From Isoetes taiwanensis (taxonomy: Eukaryota; Streptophyta; Lycopodiopsida; Isoetales; Isoetaceae): 64,000 bases of DNA. Below, one piece after another: positions 52,225 through 62,540 of this stretch. The DNA is taken from assembly GCA_021234155.1 (NCBI GenBank), contig JAJEKV010000085.1:800085-864084 (forward strand), read 5' to 3'. The number at the start of each line of letters is the position of its first letter. Within the stretch, counting starts at the first letter, position 1. The notes under the pieces are model-generated. The model made no database searches, had not been told where the DNA came from, and saw only the letters and a program-made list of their open reading frames with translations. Made by a program: the position numbers and the translations under genes.

Positions 52225-54310
52225 TGGTTTCTTAGAATCTTAGAATTTTCACGAAATCTATGGTAATCTAAGAGAATCTAGGGGAATCTTCATGGGATCT
52301 TTAGGAGTCTAGAGGAATCTCAATAGAACCTTAGGAAAACTAGGGGGATCTCAAGAGGACCTTTGGAAATCTAGAGCAATCTTCATAGGATCTTAGAGAA
52401 TCTACATAGAATCTTGGGGAATCTATGAGTTCTTGGGAGAATCTTTGTGAATCTCAAAAAATCCTCATAATATCTAAGGGATAATCTTATCTTATAATTT
52501 TAGGAAATCTATGGTAATTTAAGAGAATTAGGAGAACCTTTATGGAATCTTTAAGAATCTAGAGGAATCTCAAGAGAACCTTAGGGAATATAGGGGGAAT
52601 CACTGGGGAGGATCTTTGGGAATCTAGGAGAATCTTTATAGGATCTTAGAGAATCTTGAGAACATACATAAAATCTTGGAGAATCTATGGGATTCTTAGG
52701 AGAATCTTTGGGAATCTAGAAGAATCCTCATAAAATCTAAGGGAAGCTAAGAGATCTACATAGAATCTTGGGGAACCTAGAGGAATCTTGCAGTAGTCTT
52801 AGAGAATTTTAACAGAATCTACATAGAATCTTGGAGAATCTATGGGATTCTTGGGAGAATCTTTGGAAATCTATGGGAATCCTCATAAAATCTACATCAA
52901 GCTAAGAAATATACATAGAATCTTGGGGAATCTAGAGGAATCTTGGAGTAGTGTTTGGGAATTAAGGGGAATCTCAAGAGGATCTTAGGGACTTCCAGAA
53001 TCTCAAGAGGATTTATGGGAGGGAATCTTGATAGAATCTTAGAGAATCTAAGAGTATCTACATAGGTCTTGGGTAATCCTGATGGAATCTTTGGAATTTT
53101 GGAGAACCTAAGAGAATCTAATGGAATCTAAAGGAATGTTCATAAAATCTTTGGGAATCTTCTTGATGGAATGTTGGAGGATCTAGATGAATCTTCATAG
53201 AATCTAAGGGAATCCAAGAGAAATAGAATATTTGAGAATTTAGAGGAATCTTGATAGGATCTTACAGAATTTAGGAGAATCTACATAGATTCTTGGTGAT
53301 TCTATGTAAATCCTGAGAGACTATTTGAGAATCTAGGGGAATCTCGATGGAATCTTGGAGAACCTAAGGGAATGTTCATAGGATCTAAAGGAATCTAAAA
53401 GAATCTTTATAAAATTTCTGGGAATCTGGGGGAATTTTGATAGAATCTATGGAGAATCTAGAGGAATCTTCATAGAATCTATGGGAATCCAAAATAATCA
53501 TTGGTAATCTAGATGAATCTTGGGGCAATTTTTAGGAATCTGAAGGGAATTTATGGAACCTAGAATCTTCATGAAATATTTGTGAATCTAGGGGAATCTG
53601 AATAGAATCTTAGAGAATCTAGGAGAATATACATAGAATCTCGAGAAAACTATGTGAATCTTGAGAGAATCTTTGGGAATCTAGAAGAATCTTGATGGAC
53701 TCTTAGAGAACCTAAGGGAATTTTCATATGATCTATAGAAATCTAAAAGGATCTTCGTAAAATCTTTAGGGATCTAGGGTAATCTTGGTGGAATCGTGGA
53801 GAATCAAGGAATCTTCATAGAATCTATGGGAATCCTAGGGGACCTACATCGAATCATGGGGAATCTCTGTGAATCTTGGGGCATCTTTTGGAATCTAGGG
53901 GAATGTCGAGAGAATTTATGAAAACCTAGGAAATCTTTGAAAAATATTTGAGAATCTAGGGGAATCTTGATAGAATCTTAGAAAATCTAGGAGAATCTAC
54001 ATAGAACTTGGGAAATCTATGTGAATCTTTAGAGAATCTTTAAGAATATAGAAGAATCTTGATGGAGTCTTGGAGAACCTAAGGGAATCTTCATATGATC
54101 TAAAGGAATCTTCATAAAATCTTTAGGAATCTAGCGGAATCTTGGAGAATCTAAAGGAATCTTCTTAGAATCTAAGGGAATCCAAGAGAATCTACGTATA
54201 ATCATGGGTAATCTAAGTGAATCTTGGTACAATCTTTGGGAGTCTAGGGGAATCTCAAGAGAATCTTAGGAAATATATGGGAACCTTAACAAAATATTTG
54301 AGAATCTTGG
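52225..54310 (-). repeat. 2.1-kb decamer array (AGATTC on minus strand)
   Basis: GAATCT occurs about every 10 bases for the whole stretch, with the last four bases of each unit varying (CATA, AGGG, TGGG, AGAG). It is the reverse complement of the AGATTC arrays at 22.9-24.8 and 36.0-36.4 kb. No higher-order unit is obvious by eye except a loose alternation of GGGAATCTAG and AATCTTCATA. Confidence 0.85.
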
Positions 54311-56017
54311 TGCATTTTTAGGTAATGCGACATGCTTGAATTTATGAAATAATGCATGGATAGATATTACACGTGATTTAGAAATGGTTTTATGCATTGT
54401 GGGAAGTTCTATAAAGCTGAATTGTTTAAGATGACTTAGTAGATCTATTATCATGCCTTTGATATGTACATGACAGGTGAAGTTGAATGCTTTTATTATG
54501 ATTATTGCATACACAAGGAATTTTTTAATTTGGCACATAACATACTTACATGGATTAATGTATGTAGATGTAGTCGAATTTAAGCAGTGAGTCAAGGAAT
54601 TTGTTTTTGAATGGCTTATTATTGACATTAACATTTTTAGCATGCTGGTCTACTATAACAATTGTTGTAAACATAGGAAAGTAATAAGGAGAGTTTATTT
54701 TCAAGCTTTGTTATATGTTTTTGAATGGTTTTGGAATGTGGGATGGTACTTTTATGGAAGTATATTTTTGTCTACTGCCCCTATGCTTTTAGACTCTTGC
54801 TATTTTTTTATATTTCATTCTCACGTTTTACCATTTATTAAAAGAAAGAAAGAAAAAAAGAAGGAAGAAGAAGCAACATGTATGTGCCTATGATATCGCT
54901 AGGCTAGCCTATTATTTGCCAAAGGATCGTGTAGTCATGCACATTTGTCATAGAAAGATTTGATACATTGCATATCTCATACCTACTCTAGAGTCTATTA
55001 GGTAAACAAGATGAGGAGGATTGCAATTTTGCATGGTTCTCTATTGGAATTACATCAAATAGATTAAGGAAAATATATGGATCTCAAGTCCGACGATATA
55101 TGTTTAGCCATGTTTTATTTTATGTCAAAAAAATTCTATGTTATGTCATAGAGCTATCTTGGTCTCCAAATGACAAACACATAAACTTCAATTGTGTTGT
55201 TGCACGGGGGTGTTTGGTGCTATTTGTTTTTTCCTAACAAGATATCGGTTGGAAACCTAGTGCTTCATATTGATACACATTACTAAGTAGGGCCCTTGTA
55301 CCATATGCCAATTTTGAACCTCCCAAGTCAAAAGCTATGAATAATATTTTCAACAAACAATGTCGGTGTTGTAAACATATGTTCAATTCTCATTCGTCAT
55401 ATCCACCAAGAAAGCTTCTCTAGAGTCTACTTCAAGAATATAGAGCTAAGAATAGATAGAAAAAAACTATCTCCAGCTCATACTACAAAATTTCTATACC
55501 ATCCTGATTAGAAAGAACAGACAACTTGCATTCATCATAGTTGGAACTTCAAGTAACAATAGGAGTCCTTTTAGGATGGATTTGACCACCTTGACTTTTT
55601 TTTTTTTTATATTGCATCATTTTCTTCATTCCACCGAATTTGCCAGTAGAAAAGTACTAATCCTGGCAAGTGGGTCCATGATTCAACAACTATCCTCTTG
55701 GGCTGGGATAAGTATTTTGAATGTCATATATGCCAAAGACAATAGCGAATGGTATGAGCTTTTGTAGGGTTGTGTGTGTGGGTGTGGGTTTAAGGGTTGT
55801 GTGTTGGGGGAGGGGGTGATAGGGGACGACAAAATTTCTATATCTAATACCACTATTGCTTTTGCTGCATATTAAACAATAACAACAACTCATGGCATGG
55901 TGCTTTGCCAAAAAGTGAACAGAAACAAGTAACTTGATGCTTCCAAGTCCATATGCACAAGTAAATACTTAAAACACGAATTTGGCAAAGGTTTTCTACC
56001 ATGGATATTTCCTTTAA
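54311..56017. other. AT-rich spacer, no gene seen
   Basis: Short chance ORFs only. 55750-55815 is GT-rich. Confidence 0.4.
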
Positions 56018-56205
56018 AGAATAGAATAGAATAGAATAGAATAGAATAGAATGATTTTTATCGTCCACAGAGACCAATCGGCCTTTGGGACCCAATGAAT
56101 ATCGAGTTAAGGGGAAGGGTTTTCAAAGGGAAAAGCAGTGGCGGTAATAAGAATGTTGTCAAACTCTACAAACATACATGCATACGAAAGATATATAATA
56201 TATAC
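56018..56205 (-). repeat. Microsatellite-tailed LINE 3' end, (TTCTA)n tail
   Basis: The minus strand reads GAGTTTGACAACATTCTTAT, GTCCCAAAGGCCGATTGGTC and TCTGTGGACGATAAAAATC, then TTCTA repeats (56018-56053). Confidence 0.7.
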
Positions 56206-57479
56206 AAGTCCCTTGTTATTAAAGGGGTGATGAGGGTCGACCATTACTGTTCAACTAAGTGCAAAGTTGTTGTGGTCTCAAATGCTTCCTATACTAAATT
56301 TAAGATATTGTATGAAGCATTTGGATTGCTTATAGTATTAGATTCAAACACAGAGTTATAGTAGGCATTGAATGAATCTATGGTTCCAAATGTGCAACTA
56401 TTCTTTTCTCAAGCTATTAATGAAGAAGAGGGAAGAGACATCTTGCCATCGATAGCAATAATGTTCCATAACGGTTAAATGCTTATGATTATAAAACTTA
56501 CGCCTATATCGTCGAGAAGTAAATTTCTCTTATTAGTAGTGGTCATGGTTTTAAAATCAAAGCTGGAAATGTAACTTGATCGAACAATGAAACTTTTTCT
56601 TCCATAAATGGAATTCTTGAATTTGTTATTCATTTGAATCAAGAAAAGCAAGTCGTAATTATGTGAAATGCCGGACTTACTATGAATCGGTCGAAACTAG
56701 TTAATTTGTTACAAAAAGATAGGACTCATAGTTTCATCATAAAGATAGTTGAGAGGACATCTTTGAGAGATGGTATCATTTCTTACGGATAAGGAATCAA
56801 GCTTATTTAAGCTTCCTTGAGCCAATAGCCAAATGAAGTGGCCAATCTTGGGGGAACAATAAGAATTCCATGAAAAAGAACTTCAGGTTGTTCTTTAGAG
56901 CTGGGCCATTTAGTCATAGCCTTATTGCGAAAATCATTATTATTGAAAGTTCTATATACAGTATTAACTTTATATCTGTGTTTGCCATTTAAATACCATC
57001 ATGTCATGAACCTACATGAAAACAAGAAAAATACATAGAAAATATAAACAAATACTGGAAGAAATACGCCCGGATCGGCAAAAGAATTTGATATATCAAC
57101 GGGGAATCAAAGAGTACAATGGCCCAAAGGCAAACGGTCAGGATCGCGCCACTCCAATGGATGAGATCATGCCAAATGTTGTGCATGCATATAGGTTCTA
57201 GAATATTCTAGAACCTCTTATAAACAACTCCTCATATGAAAATGACATGAGGGAATGTTTTTAATAAATATTGGTAGCACATTTAGCAAAGGTGTGTGAT
57301 TTGCAACTGGAAGGTTTAAAGTTCAAATCTTGTCTTATGCAACTACCCTTTTGCATCCGTGTGACGACCATTGTTTGTACATACGAATATAATATTAGGT
57401 ATGATCTGAATATACATATGATCGTCACACCACCCCCTCTACGACGACAACGAGTTCACCGAAGCTAGGGCGGAATACT
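56206..57479. other. Spacer with one isolated HSE
   Basis: 57196-57213 is a perfect four-step TTC/GAA ladder. A possible tRNA-like stretch (AGTTCAAATCTTG, 57319) is too weak to call. No gene is supported. Confidence 0.4.
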
Positions 57480-59750
57480 AAAATCGGCTTATGGGTAGCG
57501 TCGGTGAAACTTCGCAATTTTATCAGGAGCATTAGTCAGATTCTCGGCAGGCTCCCAGGTTCTATCACTTGGCGAGTAACCTTCCCAATCGAATCGACAA
57601 AGTAATACAATCGTCGATGAGGAAACTTGGAGTCCAGAATCTCTTGAACTTCGAACTCCTCATGATCATCAATTTCTATTGGTGGTGGCGGTGGAGGAAT
57701 GCAATCAAAAAAGTATTAAGCGTATTAGAGCTCCAATAAAGAAACATGAAATATTGGATGGAGCCAAAGCGACTAGAGGGAGCTCGATCCGAAATGCCAC
57801 ATTGTTGATCGAGCTATGATCCGATAAGGACCAAAGGCGGCGATAGTCAAGCTTGTTCTTGAGGGGCGGGTAGAGATCTCTACTAAGAAGCCGGAACAAA
57901 GGTCATCAGCGTGAAATTTAGGAGCTTCTGTCGATGCAAATTGGCATAATGCCGATAAGCGTTCTGTGCTTTCGATGGAGATGATTACGAAAATCGATTG
58001 AAGAGCACGGGTTTCTCAAGTCAAGACTTCGGCACTAGGATTGTGAGTCAGCGAAGCGACACTAAAGGGACCAATGAGGATGCTGATCGAGTTGAAGAAC
58101 CGCGGTTTGACTAGTGAAAGCATGTCTTGAGTGATTATAGGCAAACTTCGGCTAACGAGAAGATAATCGACCCAATTTTCCTGGCGATGGCGATAAAGCA
58201 CCTTAAATATTGCTCTAAAGTCTAATTAGTGCGCTCTACTTTACGGATGATGACCGGATGTTAGTGAGCGGTCGATATACAATAACTCAAAGGCGCTTCC
58301 AAAACATCACGACGAACTACGGTCTACGATCATCACGACGATAGTATCGGGCAAGGCGTGAAGTTTGACTACTTCACAAAGAAGAAGATCCGTTGTTCCC
58401 TCACGGTGGTGATGGTGATGTTGCAGGGGAATAAAATGAGCCATCTTAGAGAAATGTTCAACAACAACCATGATGGCATCGTAACCCAGAGAGTGGATGA
58501 CTCTAGAATAAAGTCTATAGAAATGCTCTTCCAAGGTCCATCAGTGCTTGGCGGGATTTGGAAAATCTCGGCGTCAATTTAGCGGCGCCGGATGGGCATC
58601 CCAATCTGTCGATCAATCTGGCGCCACGTAAGTGGAGGGGTGAAAGCAGAGAAGAACGTCGGCTGGAAGGATCGGAGGAGTGAAAGGGAAGAACAAGCGG
58701 CCAGGAGGAATCCGAGGAATGAAAGGGACTGAAAGGAATCTGAGTGGGAAGGAATTGATGGGCCGAAAATTGCAGGTAATTATGGGTCTCCTCAAAATTG
58801 GAGATATTAAAGTCTACCTGGCATATGGTGTAACTGTACACCACGGCACCAATTGTACCACACAGTGCCGGGTGGCAAAAATTTAATGTGTGTGTGCTTT
58901 ATTTAGTTTCTACACATCTAATATAAAGAGCTCAACCTTACTCCATGCCACCAATTGTTCCACACAGCACCACGTGGCAAAAATTTAATGTGTGTGTGCT
59001 TTACTTAGTTTCTACACATCTAATATAAAGAGTTCTTATGTATAATAAAAGAGTTGATAAATAATAATGTATAATAAAAGAATTGATAAATAATGTTAAT
59101 GTATAGGTGGCTGAACAAGGTCATAGAAGATGCCTTGGAACCTTAAATTTCGCCATGAGATGTCACGGGGATTGAATAAAAGCTTGATGAAGCGTCGAAG
59201 CCCGAGCCACCAATACTCTCGACAAATAAGTTCAAGAGCCTTGACTACTCCAAAGTATCCGGCCATAGGTGAATCATGGTAAGCACGGAGAACTTCGAAG
59301 CCTAGAAGCACCATCGGCACATACAAAAGCTCATCACGGAACGAGGGAATCCATTTTGAACCTCAAAACAATTATAATTTGATGCATTTCTTTGAGAAGA
59401 TGATGCGAGAACCATTGTGTGAGAATACATCTTGAGCCAATGGATCAGACGACAAAGCTGCTCAAGAGACTCCAACAAGGCCGTATCATGAGGCCTCTTT
59501 CCGTATCATGAGGCCTCTCGAATAAAGTGAGGGCCATAAGCTGGAATCGATCAGGCCCTAGAATAACCTGTGATTGCTGATCAAATGCAGGATCACCTAG
59601 CTTGGGCTCAAGGTAGGAGCGTCGAGACAAGGCATCAGGCTTCCCTTGGAGGGATCCGGGCCGGTACTTGATCCGCGAAATCAATGCGGGGATAGCACTT
59701 GTGTTGGGGTAGTCACCACTCACCACACTGGTCACCACTCACCACACTCG
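57480..59750 (-). pseudogene. Degenerate chromovirus pol: RNase H end, integrase, chromodomain
   Basis: Minus-strand order: KYRPGSLQGKPDALSRRSYL (59690), VLRAYHDSPMAGYFGVVKAL (59290, integrase zinc finger), a ~550-base foreign stretch (58545-59095), SLGYDAIMVVVEHFSKMAHF (58480, integrase core), KLDYRRL ... NNVAFRIEL (57850), and EFEVQEILDS ... GYSPSDRTWEPAENL (57640-57510), a chromodomain. Many frameshifts and stops are present. Chromodomain plus GKPDALSRR identifies a chromovirus. The phrasing resembles the fungal/moss-type lineage. Confidence 0.8.
58849..59040. repeat. 102-bp tandem duplication inside the chromovirus insertion
   Basis: CCAATTGTACCACACAG and CCAATTGTTCCACACAG start the two units (58849, 58951). 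Both contain AAAATTTAATGTGTGTGTGC. A second 28-29 bp duplication (ATGTATAATAAAAGA) follows at 59038-59095. Confidence 0.85.
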
Positions 59751-59875
59751 TCACCACTCACTCACTCTTTGGTCACCACTCACCACACTCGTCACCACAC
59801 ACCACTCACCACACTAGTCACCACTCACCACACACCACAGTCACCACTTACCACTCACCATACTCACCATTATTG
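59709..59875 (+). repeat. GTCACCACTCACCACACT minisatellite
   Basis: About eight units of 18-20 bases, with shorter CACCA subrepeats. Several false His/Ser/Thr-rich ORFs result. Confidence 0.9.
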
Positions 59876-59935
59876 AGGTGGTATAGGAGATTGTATACCA
59901 GGTATATGAAGGGAGATCACGCACATGCACGGCGT

Positions 59936-60870
59936 TGTTAATCACATGCGACTGTGTACGGTACTATTCATGCACACCTCGGACCGGACCAAGAACAAGG
60001 AGTCAAATCCGAGGTCACAGTCGGTCGTCAAAAGCCATGAGAAGACCCATGAGAAGATCACGCCCACAAGGCAGCCAAAGAAGAAGCGAGAATAGGCGGA
60101 TGGCGGCTTTGTGGGCGTCGGCGTGATTCGAGGCATTTCAAGAGGCACCGCCGACATTCCCTCTGAGGCCTCCTTGAGAATCGGACGCAGAGATCTGTCG
60201 AGTATCTATATTGGGCCCAAGGCCATTGTACTATATATATGAGTAGAGCTAGCATTGAAGGTTAGATGAGTTTTGGTTCTTGTCTCCATCATTTCTCTCC
60301 GATTGTGAGAGCTCATGTATTACGATTGATATTAAGAAGTTTTCTTCACACACTTGTGTTTTACATTTGTCTTTTGTTTCTCTTCCTTTGTTCTTTTGTA
60401 AATCCGCGTGACACGGCTCAGGATTCTCTGTTTGATCCAAGGGTCCTCCTGAGAGGGCTGTCTTGCGAGAGTTCGAACTCGGATCCCAAACAGCATGCGT
60501 CATTGCCGTGTAATACGATCTTTCTTTCTTCCTTCCTTCTTTCCACTATATGCGCTTTCGTGCTTTCCTCGAAGACATTCTTTGCCAAACGGCGGCTCGT
60601 TTGGGCGTCATCAACGTCATGAGGCTGTTAGGGATATGTATGACAATGCTTACAATGCTTATGACATTGAGGGAGGTGGTTAATGCGCTCGAGCTCAGTC
60701 GGCACCTCTTACCCTCAAGGGCTCATTCTCGACCAGGGTCTCCTCTTGTGTGTCGGCATTGTTCTCAACCTCAGTCGCCACATCATACCCCTGTTCAGCC
60801 CACGCCTCATTATTTCCAGACTCCAGAAAGCACCTACATTACCATACCTTCAGACCACACCCCTCTGCGA
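59936..60870 (+). mobile_element. Ty3 copy 2: 5' LTR plus gag start, truncated
   Basis: The LTR (59936-60492) starts TGTTAATCACATG and ends CCCAAACA. It carries the conserved TATATATATGAGTAGAGC block at 60231. The following gag start contains GATATGTATGAC ... GAGGGAGG and SRPGSPLVCRHCSQPQSPHH (60715-60780), matching copy 1. Homology ends near 60870. It is on the opposite strand to copies 1 and 3. Confidence 0.85.
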
Positions 60871-61449
60871 AATGATAAATGGGGAATGTACATCGTGAAT
60901 GTTATATATAGTTTCTTGATGAAGTGGCATATGAAAATGAGTAGGATATGATACAATATGATACATTCAAAGAATGACTAAGTTGAGAGAGGCATAAAGA
61001 GGTGCTGAGGTTAAAAGTAATTTTGATTGAGTACCCACTATGAGGTGCAATCAACTTGAGTTGTTATAGGACTACCAATTATTCATTCCACCTATACCAT
61101 ACAATAAATCAATTATTTTACCATATCCACGTGGCAATAAATAACCATGCCATATCCTTTAATTAAAATGGGCATCATAGAACTAGCCCCCAAACTTGTC
61201 ATGATTATAAAGTGATATTACCAAACCGTTACTAGTTTTAATATATTATTATAGTATGCATGAAACTATCACATAAACCATCACTAGTTTCAACAAGCCA
61301 TTGTAATCATTAAAAACCAACATAAATAAACATGTAACAAACAAGTATCGTTTTCAACAAACCACTATGACATGTGGTTTCTTCTATCAAATAAATTTGT
61401 GTATCAAAAACTACATACATCATGGTTTCTGTATGAATTAAGACTAGTT
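60871..61449. other. AT-rich spacer, no gene seen
   Basis: CAAACCATTA and ACTAGTTTCAA motifs recur in 61230-61380. Nothing coding is supported. Confidence 0.4.
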
Positions 61450-61745
61450 ATATATAGCAGGAGCCTTGTATTTGCTCTTGGGGGATCCTGTCACAGAAGG
61501 AGGATGACCATGAATTGGATCCAATCGCCTATCACTTACGAAAATTTCAAGCTGCTGAAATCAACTATCCCATTTATGGCAAGGAGTTGTTGGCAATAGT
61601 GGATTCTTTCGAAGAGTGGAGACGTTTCCTAGAGGGATCTCCTTATAACATCACAGTCTATACAGATCATCAAAATCTAGAAAATTTTCAGTCTGCTCGC
61701 TCAATCATCGTCAGGCCCGGTAGCATACTCAAGTTGTTAGAGCCT
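61450..61745 (+). pseudogene. Chromovirus RNase H fragment
   Basis: The plus-strand frame reads LDPIAYHLRKFQAAEINYPI, KELLAIVDSFEEWRRFLEG and VYTDHQNLENFQSAR, the RNase H domain of a fungal-type chromovirus. SQKEDDHE just upstream is in another frame. It stops after QSAR and joins unrelated sequence. It is in the opposite orientation to the chromovirus at 57.5-59.7 kb, which starts almost where this one ends in the protein. Confidence 0.8.
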
Positions 61746-61965
61746 GAACTCTAACCTTGCAAGAAGGATGAAAAACCCAACAATCCAAGCTCAATCTATC
61801 AAATCAAAGCAATGCACAAGACAAAAGAATCATCATCTCCATAGCTAGATCAAGCAAAATCCTCCCCTCAATACAGTCTCCCTCTGTTCTTTTCTCTCGC
61901 TTTCGAGATAATCCGATTGGTGATGATCCATCCACAATGCATTTCGTGCAAATATCTTGCACGCA

Positions 61966-62530
61966 TGTTTGGGGTGCAGGTTAGGGAACTCTGCAAAGCG
62001 ACCCTCTGTGAGGACCCTTGGATCAAGCAGGGAGAATTCGGGAGGCTGTGTCCTTGGGATTTGCAAAAGAACAAAGGAAGAGAAAACAAAAAGACAACAG
62101 AAACACAAGTGTGTGAAGAAAATTTCTTGATATCAATCAGAATACATGAGCTCTCACAATCGGGAGAGAAATGATGGAGACAAGAACCAAAACTCATCTA
62201 ACCTTCGAATGCTAGCTCTACTCATATATATAGTACAATGGCCTTGGGCCCAATATAGATACTCGGCCCGGTTTAGGTGCCGACTCACGAAGGAGGCCTG
62301 ATTTTGTAGGAATCTTTGGTGGTGCCTCTTGAAATGCACGGAATCTGTGGCGCCCTACAGGCCGTCATCTGTCTATTCTCGGCTTCTTCTTTGGCTGCCT
62401 TGTGGGCGTGACCTTCTGCGTGGTCTTTTGCGGGGCTTTTGACGACTGACCAGGACCTGGATTTGACTCCTTGTTCTTGGTCTGGTCCGAGGTGTGCATG
62501 AATAGTCTGTACCAGGTCGGCACCTAATCA
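61966..62530 (-). repeat. LTR of Ty3 copy 3
   Basis: The minus strand begins TGATTAGGTGCCGACC at 62530 and ends CCCCAAACA at 61966. It is the 3' LTR of the minus-strand copy at 62541-64000, judging from position. The promoter block lies at 62222-62233. Confidence 0.8.
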
Positions 62531-62540
62531 TGTCAAGCCG

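Noticed and set aside
57319-57331. tRNA or SINE B box AGTTCAAATCTTG
   Set aside because: No A box at a proper distance.
59646-59941. Two His/Ser/Thr-rich ORFs that could look metal-binding
   Set aside because: Products of the CACCA minisatellite in different frames.
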